From Entonaema liquescens (taxonomy: Eukaryota; Ascomycota; Sordariomycetes; Xylariales; Xylariaceae), in contig CADCSX010000006.1 of NCBI GenBank assembly GCA_902805475.1, positions 248,001 to 312,000 of the forward strand: a stretch of DNA of 64,000 bases, read 5' to 3'. The first letter of the stretch is position 1, and every line of letters starts with the position of its first letter. Both the position numbers and the translations under genes were made by a program. Shown piece after piece: positions 21,649 through 32,851 of the stretch. A model generated the notes under the pieces. The model ran no database searches and was not told where the DNA came from. It saw only the letters and a list, made by a program, of their open reading frames with translations.

Positions 21649-22752
21649 TATTGGTTCGTTGAAGCTTTAGTAGGGTTAAAAAGTGTAGAAAGAACTGTGT
21701 CATTCTGGAAAGAACCCATGACTTACGTATGGAATCGAAGGTATTACTTATTTCATATATAGTAATTATCTGGAATCCGAACAAACTTCTTAGAGTCCCG
21801 ACTCATTTTACTAGGTCAAGTTGCTATTCAAGAATCTTAATGCATTGAGGGCTGCTAGCGTGTATTCCAAGAGGCAATAGGAAACTTGGCTAGCCGCTAG
21901 ATACCAAGTTTATATGTCAATGTTAGTATTATCTTGTTTAATAGCTCCTACCTTTCACCCTGGGTTATAACGATGCCATGAATAAGTGGGGGCTATCATT
22001 GATGTGAAGGAGGGCAAGAAGGGGTTTTTCTTTCGAATTGAATCATGATAAGATCCTACTTTTACATATGTTATATTGCTGCTTAGATAGCTCTTAGATA
22101 GCTCTTAGCTGGGCTTTGAACTCCGGGGTATTAGCGGAGAATCCCGGGTTACAGTTTGCGGAGGGCGGGCGTGAATGTGGAGAGCGGGCGTCAGAGCGGG
22201 CATCGGAGCGGAAAAGAGTGGACCTTAACTCCTATTTCCTGTAAACTCCTAATATTCGTAGTTATATCTAGCCAGTCCCTACCATTCAATAAACGCGTAT
22301 AAGTGCACTACTAGTTGAAGGCTATAATAGTAGGTAAAAGAATTCGGACCTAAAATTTAAGTACCTAAACCTACTTCATAAAAGTGCTTGAAGTAGAGGA
22401 ATGGCATGGATAGATTAGATGTTACGAAATGTATTCTATTTAGTTTCGGTCGATATATCGATTGCGCAATATGTTGATTAATGACCGTGACATTGAGAGG
22501 TAATTTACCTTACCATAACTAGCGAAGTAGCGTTTGCAAATATCAAGTAAAAATCAACTAATTTCTATTCGAGATTGAAGCTTAGATTTTAGAGTCTAAT
22601 AACATAGGTAAGCACAAGTTATTTTTAAATAAGGTCACTAATAAGCTACAAAATGGGGCTTCTTTACGTGAGAATTCAAAAGATTGATTAGCTTATTCAT
22701 AAATGGCACTGCCATTATGGCAGCTTCCTAAGACTATCGATTTCCCATTTTA
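21649..22752. other. AT-rich gene desert, right part
   Basis: No coding frame is supported. Around 22080-22210 there are small imperfect repeats (TAGATAGCTCT twice, and several GAGCGGGCGT-like words in a short GC-rich island), which suggests an old insertion or decayed repeat. Confidence 0.45.
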
Positions 22753-22763
22753 CTATATTATAT

Positions 22764-22784
22764 GTATATATATATATATATATA
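22764..22784. repeat. (TA)n microsatellite
   Basis: About ten TA units, followed by a pyrimidine-rich stretch. Confidence 0.85.
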
Positions 22785-23327
22785 CCCTTGCCTTTTTTTT
22801 CTCTTTTTGATTCCTCATAGTTCTCTCATGTCCCCATATTGTTACATCCACGCGGTGAATTTGACCAATTAGGATCGGTGCAATTTTGCTCCGTTTTGGA
22901 CGAAATACTCCGAACCAAAGCTCCTTTATAACATATTCCCCACTGATAATGGTCACACCCTCTAGCAAATAGCTGAATAATATGCTACTATTAGGAAGAT
23001 GAGGTGCTTGATGATGGAAGACTGAGCGGAACAGATATCGAGCCTTGCGGGGAATTTGCCGCAATTCTCTTAACTGAAACGCCGCCAATGTGTCCGTCTG
23101 TTATCACCGGAGACTTGCGTCTGTCGTCAGCACATGCAGTCGTCGGCGACATGTTCTACAACCATTATGAATCTCTCCGAGATGATAGGGGGTAGATTTA
23201 CGGATATATATTCGTCGTCGCCCTTCTGGAGTTCTTGCTTTTGGAGATCGTACTACTCATTCATCATATCATCATACTAAACTACTAAGTTCATATTCAT
23301 ATACTAAATCAACTCCCAATAGCAACC
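22785..23327. promoter_or_regulatory. Upstream region of the SDR gene
   Basis: About 540 bases with no supportable gene. The last 120 bases are CT- and CA-rich (repeated CATCATA, CTACTAA), as is usual for a fungal promoter and leader. Confidence 0.4.
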
Positions 23328-24419
23328 ATGGCGTCTTCCACAACTCCTCAGATTCTCCTTACTGGAGCTGCTGGATTCATCGGTGGCACCATCTTGGATC
23401 ACTTCATCAACTCGAAGTCTCCGGCCCTCAGCGGCGCCAACATCTCTATACTTCTACGAGGTGCCGACCGTGCTGAGAAGATCACATCTACCTACGGCCC
23501 CCGTGTGAAGCCCATCCTATACAAGGACATCGACGATCTTGAAGCTGCAACCGCTGCTGCGGCGCAACACGATGTCGTTATCAACACCACCCTCGGCTAC
23601 CACCCCACTTCTGTCCAGGCGCTAGTCCGCGGTCTTGCCCAGCGCAAAGCGGCAACGGGGCGTGACGTGTGGTTGATCCACACTTCTGGCACGTCGAACT
23701 TCTCCGACACTCCGATCACGAAGGCGTGGGTAGAGCCCGAGGGCCGGGAGTTTGATGATGCCAAGGACGATATCTACGGGTATGAGAAGGACCGCGAGGT
23801 GCGAGAAGGCCCGTACCCCCAGCGTACCACAGAGCTGGGTGCCGTAGATCTGGCTATCGAGTTGGGCGTCAAGTCGCTTGTTATTAACAGCGGAACCATT
23901 TACGGCCGCGGAACCGGCCTGTTCAACAAGACGAGCGTTCAGGTGCCCCTTTTCGTTCGCGCTGTGCTGGAGACCAAGAAGGGCTTTGTAGTGGGAGATG
24001 GCAAGGGCGTGTGGGACCACGTGCACGTTGAGGATCTTGCGGACCTTTACCTACTCGTTCTCGAACGCATAATCACCAAGGGCGGCGAGGGTGTGCCGTC
24101 GGGTAAGAAGGGGATTATCTTCAGCGGCAACGGCCGACACGAATGGCTCGAGGTGGCGCAGGGAATAGCCGACGCGGCCTTCGCAGAGGGTCAGATCCCG
24201 AGCAACAAATTAGAGGCTGTTACGCTCTCCGACGTAGCTAAGTTTCTGATGGATGGCCGGGCAACGCCGGACCTCGTCGAGAAGGCTATCGTGAGCAACT
24301 CGCGGACTGTGTCATCTGTGGCGAAGAGCTTGGGCTGGAAGCCGACGAGGGGAGAGGAAGCGTGGAAGAAAGGTTTTGCCGAGGAGGTTAAGGCCGCATT
24401 GGAAAAGAGCAAGCAGTAA
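23328..24419 (+). CDS. Extended SDR, NAD(P)-dependent epimerase/dehydratase-like protein
   Basis: A single-exon gene of 363 residues. The N-terminal Rossmann motif GAAGFIG (residues 13-19) is the glycine-rich NAD(P) site of extended or atypical SDRs. DVVINTTLGYHPTSV and WLIHTSGTSNF fit the following strands. SGTIYGRGTG supplies the Tyr-containing active-site region, although the classical YxxxK spacing is not clear. WDHVHVEDLADLYLLV is the usual distal epimerase motif. The substrate cannot be inferred; similar fungal proteins are annotated as NAD-dependent epimerases or NmrA-like. The start has the strong context AACCATGG. It is GC-rich and intronless, unlike its AT-rich surroundings. No neighbour suggests a pathway. 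Confidence 0.82.
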   Translation: MASSTTPQILLTGAAGFIGGTILDHFINSKSPALSGANISILLRGADRAEKITSTYGPRVKPILYKDIDDLEAATAAAAQHDVVINTTLGYHPTSVQALVRGLAQRKAATGRDVWLIHTSGTSNFSDTPITKAWVEPEGREFDDAKDDIYGYEKDREVREGPYPQRTTELGAVDLAIELGVKSLVINSGTIYGRGTGLFNKTSVQVPLFVRAVLETKKGFVVGDGKGVWDHVHVEDLADLYLLVLERIITKGGEGVPSGKKGIIFSGNGRHEWLEVAQGIADAAFAEGQIPSNKLEAVTLSDVAKFLMDGRATPDLVEKAIVSNSRTVSSVAKSLGWKPTRGEEAWKKGFAEEVKAALEKSKQ

Positions 24420-25096
24420 CTTCCTCTTAACATAGTTAGATGATGAAATTAAACTAGGTAGTTTTTATTATGGGCGTAACCTTGGTACATATATTGCTGG
24501 CATTACTGTTTGACTTTGGTCTCTTGGACTTCTAGTTGTCATTGTCTAGGTACCTATACGCACAGCCTCTGCCGCATAAGAACCAAAAAGAGTAGTGGCT
24601 TTTACAATTAACGTTCTCTCGCTGGCTTGATTCTCTTGTATTTGAAGACACTTTACTGTGGTAGGAATTGTTGTTGCTCTTATCTTACCTACGAAGTAGC
24701 TGATGTAAACCATGATATAATCCCACTAGGTATAAGAAGTACCTTTATACTTAGAGGTTCCGGCACATCGTGTAGTTGCTGGAAAATTGACGCTATGCAT
24801 ACAAAGTTACTAAGGGAGCCTGCTACCAATACCATATCAAGGTCACAATGGCGCCCAAGGAAATATACCTGTTATCGACGTGCACGGATGTATGGAATAC
24901 CCTTTTAAGATTGGAATATCAATCAGTGTTTCTAGCCGACACTAGACATTTAGGTATATCTCATTCAACCTAACATCTATCTCTAAGAGCTAATATTTCT
25001 TCATCGATGACGAAAGAGGCTAGAATAGTCTAATTAAATGTCAATTACCTATTTGATATAAATAGTGGTCGGGAAGTACCATAATATGACAATGCC
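24420..25096. other. Intergenic between convergent genes
   Basis: An AT-rich stretch between the SDR stop and the DUF7136 gene stop. No feature could be supported. Confidence 0.5.
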
Positions 25097-26008
25097 TCAT
25101 AGGATAAAAAGATACGTGATGCCGGCAAACATTAGTGTCTGCAACCAGATTGTTGTTCCGGTTAGAAAAACCGCCCCTTTACCTCTTGTGGCGCTGCTTG
25201 AACTCTCAGGTGGGCAGCTCACATCCGGATCAGGTATACCAGCACACGCCGTAGCAGTGATAGCGGCTGAAATACTGGACGCCGCTGATGCATCTATCTC
25301 GGCGCCGCAAGTCCTTGTAGGAAGTGGGGCGGTCACATTAGATGGCAGCGCAAGAACGGCGCACTTATCTCGACCATCGTACTTTGACGGATTAGGGGTA
25401 TCTAGAACCCCAGTCACGTTGAAGGTGACGCGTGTATCCGTGGTGTTACCACAAGTCTCATCACCAGGTTTGTTAACACTTGCGAGATCGAGCTGCTCCG
25501 CGCCTTGCTTGGTAGTAAATTCGACGACGTTATTCTTACGGCCGAAGCTAGTAGTAGACGCCGTGCCCTCTTCTGTGTAGTAGTCAGGGGACTGAGAGCA
25601 GTTTCCCCAGGCCAACTCCCATCGTATCCACCAGGTAGTTTCGACGTTGAGCTTTTTAGTATACGAATATACTATGTAAGGGTCACTGACGTGAGCAAAA
25701 TCATCCCATCTCAGCTCCCTACTTCCAGAAGAAAATGGGCCATCGCCGCGGGGACTATCGTTCCTATAGATATCCCAGTTGATGTTTAGATTAAGCGGAA
25801 AAGCGAGCGCCGGGTTCCGGATCGAAAAAACGATGGGTGTAAGTAATGTGGGTGCGAATGTACCGTTGCGAGGATATATAATGTCTACCTCTACTATTGC
25901 AGGGAAATCGATGGCATTTACCCTCGATAGACATGAGAATATCGCGGCTGCGACGAAACACCACGACGTTAAAAGGCGACCCATTAGACGACGGCGAAGG
26001 TCGACCAT
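25097..26008 (-). CDS. Secreted, probably GPI-anchored DUF7136-family protein
   Basis: An intronless gene of 303 residues. The N-terminus is basic then hydrophobic (RLLTSWCFVAAAIFSCLS) and ends VNA, a likely signal-peptide cleavage. The mature start IDFPAIVEVDIIYPRNGTF followed by PIVFSIRNPALAFPL is typical of the fungal DUF7136 domain. Several N-glycosylation sequons are visible (NGT, NCS, NTT, NVT twice), with paired cysteines. A Ser-rich stretch precedes the C-terminal hydrophobic tail (TIWLQTLMFAGITYLFIL), which fits a GPI-attachment signal. The function is unknown; it is probably a cell-surface protein. An alternative start is Met9. Confidence in secretion is high and in the family name moderate. 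Confidence 0.78.
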   Translation of the reverse strand: MVDLRRRLMGRLLTSWCFVAAAIFSCLSRVNAIDFPAIVEVDIIYPRNGTFAPTLLTPIVFSIRNPALAFPLNLNINWDIYRNDSPRGDGPFSSGSRELRWDDFAHVSDPYIVYSYTKKLNVETTWWIRWELAWGNCSQSPDYYTEEGTASTTSFGRKNNVVEFTTKQGAEQLDLASVNKPGDETCGNTTDTRVTFNVTGVLDTPNPSKYDGRDKCAVLALPSNVTAPLPTRTCGAEIDASAASSISAAITATACAGIPDPDVSCPPESSSSATRGKGAVFLTGTTIWLQTLMFAGITYLFIL

Positions 26009-26818
26009 GTTAAGGCGATAAAATGAGTTTGGGAATTGCCTAACTTCCCAATAGAATAGAAAGTAACTAAAGGGTTAGAAGGAAAACACCGAGGCTCTCA
26101 TGCTCGAGAGAGCTGAAAGTTTTATGGAAAGACGACGTCGCAGGGTTAATCATACGAACCAATAGAATGCTTCCATTCCGAAATTGAAGGTTATGGAATC
26201 ATTCAATACAAGAGAATTATAGCTTAGCCCCTGAAAATGGAAATGATCGGATTGGTTTATACTGAGTGGATCCCCCCCCTTGAAAGAAGGCCAGGTGCTC
26301 TTATACCAAGCTAGGATTGGGCATATTTAGCGACTGGTCACCTACCTAGTCTATGTACGGAGAATAATGTAAGCGTAGCTGACGAAATGGTCAGAGCTCG
26401 TCTTGATACGGCCTAGCGAGATTTCCAGTTACTGTTAGATCCTATCAAAGCAGCACGAGGCTTCGGCGTGAGTTTCCTCAATAACTCGTTTCCTTGACAT
26501 TGCTACATTCACAGCAGCAGCACGCATTTATTCCGATACGGATTACGCACCATATTTTTATTTTCCTAACTTGGTCGGAGGAGAAATTCGGAAGAGTTAA
26601 TCCATTGGATAAGCCATAACCCCGAAGCTTAAGAAGGTACGTCAACTGGAGCTGAGCTGAGATGACACCAAGTTCCTGGTTACTTCTTTTCAAAGACTTT
26701 TACAGGCTAAAAGGAGTACATAAACATATAATAAGTTAACCCCCGGTGTAATCATAATGCCTTATGTAAAGTCGTCCACGGGATCTACGGGATGGGACTC
26801 CGTGTTGATTATGTCAAT

Positions 26819-26837
26819 GGCCGGAATCATTCCGGCC
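26819..26837. promoter_or_regulatory. Palindrome GGCCGGAA-TCA-TTCCGGCC (copy 1)
   Basis: A perfect 8+3+8 palindrome containing inverted CGG triplets (CGG-N7-CCG), the half-site of Zn2Cys6 regulators. It lies about 960 bases upstream of the IDO start. Confidence 0.6.
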
Positions 26838-27468
26838 ACGGCCGGGTTTCACCGGGCTTGGTGGTTCCACTTTTCCCACCACCAGCCGGGGATAAGGTTA
26901 GACTTCATCCTGTTGATGGATTTCAATTACGTAACTGTCCTTTGTTGGATAACCGTATCTTCAACTAGCGGATTGTTACAATTCCATCGTGATCTGAACT
27001 AGCAACCGAGGGTTAGTCACCTAAGACAAAGAGTGTAACTCATGCCATGTTAGGTTGATTAAATGCGCCATTCGTGCTTGTTATAAATACTTTTTGCATA
27101 TCTCTTTCATCTTATTTCAATAAGTATATAACCTGTCTTGACCTTAACTTAAGCTTTAGGGGCAAGGAGCTAATATACCTATGTTATATATTAGTTTAAG
27201 GGATCGAGTAGAATTCTATATACAGTGATACTTGTTCAGAAACACTTAAATCTGACTTGGATATACTATTTCAATTTGGTAAATTTACATCCGCACGTGG
27301 CCGGTGTTGATGTATGCTAAGACTCGGGATAACTCATGGTGTTTCGGTTGTTATCAGCTCAAACTCTGATTAGTTCTTTTCGCATTTTCATGAGATAGAG
27401 ATAAGGGGCATTTACGTTGAGTTTACGAAATGCAGAAGGTATAAATCCGAGGTCGGGCTTAGCATTTA

Positions 27469-27487
27469 GGTCGGAACATTTCCGGCC
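27469..27487. promoter_or_regulatory. Palindrome GGTCGGAA-CAT-TTCCGGCC (copy 2)
   Basis: One mismatch (T for C at the third base) from the perfect palindrome, about 310 bases upstream of the IDO start. Confidence 0.55.
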
Positions 27488-27545
27488 ATGAGGTTGAGGA
27501 AAGGGAGGATGGGTAAGTCGAGTGTTGAGATCCGGTCTCGCTTGA

Positions 27546-27564
27546 GGCCGGAATCGTTCCGGCC
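27546..27564. promoter_or_regulatory. Palindrome GGCCGGAA-TCG-TTCCGGCC (copy 3)
   Basis: A perfect palindrome preceded by TTGA, as in copy 4. It lies about 235 bases upstream of the IDO start. Confidence 0.6.
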
Positions 27565-27633
27565 AAAAACGTGTACTCATGATCCGGAGGTCCTGGAACT
27601 TAGTTGATCGTCAAGTCCGCAATTTTGTGTTGA

Positions 27634-27652
27634 GGCCGGAACTGTTCCGGCC
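27634..27652. promoter_or_regulatory. Palindrome GGCCGGAA-CTG-TTCCGGCC (copy 4)
   Basis: A perfect palindrome preceded by TTGA, about 147 bases upstream of the IDO start. It is the nearest copy to the gene. Confidence 0.6.
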
Positions 27653-27798
27653 ACAGTCTATATTAGCACGCGACCCCGACCGCCACTCCGGTCAAAGGCC
27701 TAATTCCTCATACCTCAAGAGTCCCCTTGAATCCCAAACTCGTACCTACCTTATTACAAACTTGGTCATTAGAATCCACGCGATTCCTATATTCAAAC

Positions 27799-29464
27799 AT
27801 GCTTGTTCCTGGGTCATCCTTTGAAGTCTTAGAAGACACTAGGCCAGAAGATGCCTCGCTCCCTGCCTTCATGGTCTCAACCACTCGGGGTTTCCTGGCG
27901 CGCATGGACCCTATCGTGACTCTCCCTCCTGAGTTTGAACCCGTCGAGACTTTACTCCAAGCAATGCCCGTCCGGACTCAGTCAGGCGAGCCTGGGCTAC
28001 TTGCCACTGGTCAACTAGGTGATACAGTACTGAAAGATCTTCCAGACTTGACCAATCAAGTCGAGAAATATCGCGATAATCTTCCAATGATGAATGCTCT
28101 ATATCGTGACTACTCATTTCTAGCATCCGCGTTCTTGCTAGAGCCATGTCACCTGAGATTCGTTAAGGGCGAGCCATATGGACTAGGGAGGTCCTTCCTT
28201 CCGGCTCAACTATCCCGGCCCATTGTTCGCTGTGCTGACCTGTAAGCCATTGTTGTTATGGTCATATCTCTTGGCGGTTAAACTAACTTCTTATAGAGCC
28301 GGATTCAAGCCCTTCATGGAGTACGCTGGCTCATATGCCCTTTTCAATTATCGCCTTCAGAATCCAGATGCGGGTCTCGAATACTCGAACTTGCGCCTCA
28401 TTCGGGCTTTCGAACATGGCCTAGATCCTACCTCATCCGAGGCTGGCTTCGTACTGGTGCATATTGATATGGTAAAGAATTCCGGTCCCCTAGTTAGCGG
28501 CACAATGTCATGCCTGCGCGCGCTTGAAAATGTCGAGGGAGTCTCAGCCCACCAGCAGAGAGCGGCATTCAATGAAGGCATGCGTACCGTCGTAGATGCC
28601 ATGAGAAAGGTCAACGGCGTCATGGAAACAATGTGGATGAAATCCAAACCACGATCGTATACTAGCTTCCGCACTTTTATCTTCGGCATCACATCCCAGT
28701 CCATGTTTCCTAATGGTGTCGTCTACGAGGATGTCAACGACGGAAAGCCTATGAGCTTCAGGGGTGAAAGTGGAGCGAACGACACAATGATTCCATTAAT
28801 GGATAACCTTCGTACGTGACATTATGAATTCCCCTTTTGCTTTATTATCTCTCTGCACACCACTTAAGATACATTGGCATGAAGAAATGCCCGAGTATCT
28901 ATTAGGATTCGAATAGATAGAGTGTGCTAACTCACAGTTATAGTTCAGATCGATATGCCAGATACACCTCTCACTGAAATACTAAAGGACTTTAGAGATT
29001 ATCGACCGAGCAATCACCGACAGTTTCTTGCCGAGGTAAAGAAGTGCTCAGAGGAACTACATGCGAAAGACTTCGCGCTAGCTATTGGTGCGAAGTATAA
29101 TTCCACAATGGGAACGGAGGAACTGGAGCTAGTCAAAGAGTCCAGACGACTTTGGATCCATGCTCTGAACCAGGTTCGTGATTTCAGGTGGCGTCACTGG
29201 TGCTTTGCCCGCGAGTACATACTTAAGCAGACCACACATCCCACGGCCACAGGAGGCAGCCCTATTGTAACTTGGCTCCCAAATCAACTCCAAGCTGTCA
29301 TGGAGGAGATGACAGAGATCGCCAATAATGTCGGTGCGCGAGCCGGCCCTACGGAGCTCGGACCAGAGCATCGGGACATTATGGACCTTGTTGAGAGGCA
29401 GAAGGAAAGCTTGCAAAAGGAAGTGGAAAAGTATTGTAGGGAACGTGGTGTGAGCACATATTAA
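27799..29464 (+). CDS. Indoleamine 2,3-dioxygenase (IDO)
   Basis: A haem dioxygenase that opens the indole ring of tryptophan to give N-formylkynurenine, the entry to the kynurenine pathway and de novo NAD synthesis; fungi often have several paralogues. Three exons are 27799-28241, 28297-28811 and 28944-29464, with donors GTAAGC and GTACGT and acceptors TATAG. The protein is 492 residues, usual for fungal IDOs. Supporting motifs are YGLGRSFLP, FKPFMEYAGSYALFNYRL, FVLVHIDMVKNSGPLVSG, FRGESGANDTMIPLMDNL, FRDYRPSNHRQFL, then RWRHWCFAREYIL with the probable proximal haem His near residue 404, and TGGSPIVTWLPNQL. ATG 27799 is the first Met; the frame extends upstream only through a TTG. Palindromes in its promoter suggest specific control. 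Which paralogue (alpha, beta or gamma) is not resolved. Confidence 0.92.
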
Positions 29465-29934
29465 TGAGCAGGGACGTGAGTACGTCACGTATATTTCTTG
29501 TTCGTTAAGTATCTATAAACCCTTTGTAACCGTTTACAATATTTATTAATTTTCAAAAGACACTACTCTAAGGATCTTGGAAAGTATTCTACGCTTTGAG
29601 TGATCGGGTCAGACGATGGGCTCTCGGACGGAACGTGAACACTACCTATTGATCCTGCACGAAGTGGAAACAATTACTACTATGATCGCTAAGGCCTTTC
29701 GGACTTTTATCTAGGAATATAATATATGATTTGACAATGCTTTGATCTGATGACAGGTCAAGCCGCAGCAGGCAGCGGGCAAGCTCTAAAAAATGGTTAT
29801 ATACTTCCTCGATGCCTATTTTCCCAACAATCTCCCGTGAAAGTTATTATACAAGACAGTACACCACTTCAAATATCTGAGCATTCAACTGTAAAAGTCA
29901 GAGGGGCTTTTTAAGCTCTCACTGCCCTGCAAAC
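29465..29934. other. Intergenic, no recognised feature
   Basis: About 470 bases between two genes on the same strand. No repeat or RNA gene is seen. Confidence 0.5.
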
Positions 29935-30516
29935 ATGTTGATACCACGCCGCCCTCGGCCTTTCCAAAGACCGCAAAGAGAGGACGTTCATCAGCTACGC
30001 CAGTGTCCCCCAAGCGTGAACTTTCTAGGACACTGCACGACGGTTGTGGTACGAATCGATGTTAAGCTCGGAAGAAACGGACCTCTTCGACCCTTATATA
30101 TCAACCACGACAGGACTCTGACCGAACTGGTGGACATGATCAGGGGTAAGCCATGACCTGTTGCCGGATCACTATAGACTTATGTCATTAATGAAAGCAC
30201 AGATGAGTCGTACGATGGATCATACAGACCACAAAGGGCAATTACGATGAAATTCAATATATCCTTTGGTGAAGAATCCCTTACGAACATTATTGACGAA
30301 GCCGTATCACAGTTCGGTTACTGTGATCGTCTTGTTCGAGATTATTTCGTCGGAGGAGAGACAGTGGTGTACCAGGTAAGTCGTATCTTGTGTGTACAAT
30401 GATTGATGCTGACAATAATGACTACCTAGTTGTATAATGATTCGGGCGACGAGGTTGAATACCAGAGTGACAGTCAGCTTAACGGAGTGGATGCATCTGA
30501 TGATCCAATGGTTTAA
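29935..30516 (+). CDS. Orphan small protein, three exons
   Basis: I do not recognise this family. Three exons are inferred (29935-30145, 30203-30375 and 30430-30516) with donors GTAAGC and GTAAGT and acceptors CACAG and CCTAG. All phases agree and the result is a 156-residue protein. The N-terminus is Arg/Pro-rich (LIPRRPRPFQRPQRED). The centre has a beta-strand-like pattern (CTTVVVRIDVKLGRNGPLRP, then DRTLTELVDMIR) that recalls a ubiquitin-like fold, but this is only an impression. It ends with an acidic tail (DSGDEVEYQSDSQL). It lies between IDO and the FAXC-like gene. Splice-site agreement makes a real gene likely. Confidence 0.55.
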
Positions 30517-30708
30517 GGGCGAATCCACACAGTAATTGATCAGGAGCTACTACAGAGCTTACTTTGTAATTGCATCTATTCAACTCATACGCACGCATGT
30601 CTAGGTACTGGAGGAAATAAGTTCTAGGGCATTTTAACATCTTTAGGTAGCTTCATCCTATCATTAATTTCAAATCTTGCATCGCTCTAATCCATACACC
30701 TAACTTCA

Positions 30709-31807
30709 TCACACAGTCCATTTCTCATAGTCCGGGAAATACCGGTCGTGAATACGTCCCGCATAATCCAAGAGGACGGGGAAACCTTTAATTACTTCGT
30801 GAGACTTAGGTCCGCTGAAGCGAAATATTATAATTAGTATGGGTCGAACTGGAAGAAGGGGTCATGTATACTTACGCAGTGCATATCCAAGCAGACACAA
30901 TAAAGCCGAATAGACAGGTGTCCGCTTCTGTCGGTGCTTCTCCGCCCAGTACCCAGAACGGTTCGTTTTCGCCGCCCTTACTGTTAGATCGCGACGTCGA
31001 GACTATACCATGCCTGTTAGGTTTCATGTTTCTTCATCAGGTATAAAACGGTCGCTGAACCAAAGTTGGAAAATTAAAGACTTCTTGCACATTCTCCAGT
31101 CAAGTTATTAGGAAATTAGAAGTTCTAAAAGCCACTCACGTTGTGCGCTGATTGCTTCCCAAATCTCGAGCCTAGAGTCCGTGATTTCTTCGTCAGTGAA
31201 ACGACCAGTGCCCTGGCTATTCAACATCGCGACATTGGCGCGGTACGCTAATAAGCCCACAAAGATGCGTATTGGATACGGGATCGGCCATAGAACATGG
31301 TCTCTCATAGTGTAGTAGTTTTGGACCCAACGCTCCCAGGTCTATCGCACGGTTAGTAAGCTATCAGACGTATGGAAAAGTTATTAAAAGGGATGGGTCG
31401 AAAACTAAACTTACGTGATAAAAGTATAACTTATTCTCCAGCAATGCGATCAGCGCCATGTCTTGCAACCTTTTCGACGGCTCTAGCGCACTGTTCAGAT
31501 CCGGGAGGACACCCCACTCAGTCAGAGTCTTAGCAATGAAGGTGGAATCACCGAGTTGAACTTTTGGTAGTGAGTTCTCCCCTTCTCCGGATGAACTAGC
31601 GGCAGATAGATCGCGGCATTCTATGTATGGGATCTTGCCCCTGGGTGCTGTTTTGGGCGAGCCTGCCTTTGTCTCATAGCGCACGCCCGCAAAGCGTAAT
31701 CGTGCTTCTAGTTTAACCACGTACGGCGACCATACATGCTCCCCGGTTTCCTTAAACCCCCGGAAGACGGTTATATCCGGGTTTACGTTGACGCTCTGGA
31801 TAACCAT
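30709..31807 (-). CDS. FAXC/metaxin-like protein with a GST-type fold
   Basis: Four exons are inferred: 31807-31415, 31341-31140, 31002-30876 and 30814-30709. Donors are GTAAGT, GTGAGT and GTAAGT, and all phases agree, giving 275 residues. The N-terminal half is thioredoxin-like: FRGFKETGEHVWSPYVVKLE, LRFAGVRYETKAGSPK and PRGKIPYIE, then LGDSTFIAKTLTEWGVL. The second half is helical: LLENKLYFYH, TWERWVQNYYTMRDHVL, GTGRFTDEEI, EPFWVLGGEAPTEADTC and FPVLLDYAGRIHDRYFPDYE. This matches fungal members of the failed-axon-connections/Tom37-like group of GST relatives, whose function in fungi is not established. The gene is complete and not truncated. It is divergent from the Zn2Cys6 gene. Confidence 0.82.
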
Positions 31808-32632
31808 GATGATGAAGCAAAGTACGTGAGTGTCAAATAATAGGCTGGAGAATAAACTGCTGATCCTGACTGTGATTAGATAGAATAAGTTAATGGGTTA
31901 TTATTTAGAGACATACCGACGGGTCTTATAGCAATAGTATATATCGATGGACTATGATGAGAAAATGAAAATGAACTAATGAGCAAGATTGGTGATCCAG
32001 GCTCTATGAGATATTCAGCTGAAATAAATACTGATATACTAGGTAGTACTCGCGAATCTCGTCACTTTGACAGCAGCGAGGGTGTGGCGCAGGGGGTGAA
32101 TATATTTAGAGGACACATCGAAAATTATACCACGCTCTCCAATTCAGATCCCAAAGGGGAATTCTAGATGAACCAACACGTTCATGGCGCGCATTGTATG
32201 ATAAGCGCGAGGGCGAAATTGCGCTGAAAAGAGCCCATCAATCAACTTGGCATGCTGATGTATATTCACAGGTTAGTCAGAGGCGGGCTAACTCGCACAT
32301 TTCGGACAAGGTCGTGATGCCGGTACGTCAAAGGATTCTTTTCCCCTAAAACGATTTAAGATATTTTCTATCTTTGGGCGCATACCTGCAACCCTGTATC
32401 CTTACTAGCTTATTACGGGGCCTGCCACGTTATCTTGGCGTTGTTATAACGTAAGTTGGGTACTTCGTAGAATTCAGGGATTAATGACAAGCTTGAGCCA
32501 GCTTGAGATATACAAGGTATTCTTTTTTTGTTTTTGTTTTTTTCTTACTAAAGATTATGTAGGTAGTATATTTGTATGATCGTTAATAACATTAATCAAC
32601 GAACTAAACACGGTACTGGATTACATTATACC

Positions 32633-32651
32633 TTTTTTTTTTTTTTTTTTT
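32633..32651. repeat. Poly-T tract of 19 bases
   Basis: An uninterrupted T run about 345 bases upstream of the Zn2Cys6 gene start. Confidence 0.85.
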
Positions 32652-32851
32652 ATACATGTTTAGATCTTGAATAACTATGACGCGCGTTGTGTTATGTATT
32701 TAAATCCCGTGGATGACCTTGAAAAGGGGGCGAATCTTTATCGACAACGGAGCTAAGCGGGCTTTCAATAACATATTAGCCAATGGTAAATGAGATTCCT
32801 CCTCAGCTAGCAGGTCAACGGTCATAAGCGGTTCGGTATTTTCTCCTCATA

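Larger units (their letters stand above)
26009..27798. other. Intergenic region upstream of IDO, with palindromes
   Basis: About 1.8 kb between two divergent genes. The left part is AT-rich and featureless. The right part holds four copies of a 19-base palindrome, described separately. A small open frame at 26757-27002 overlaps the first palindrome and is not convincing as a gene. Confidence 0.5.

Noticed and set aside
22753..23088. 111-codon minus-strand frame near the (TA)n repeat
   Set aside because: Its C-terminus is encoded by the TA microsatellite and poly-pyrimidine tract, a sign of chance.
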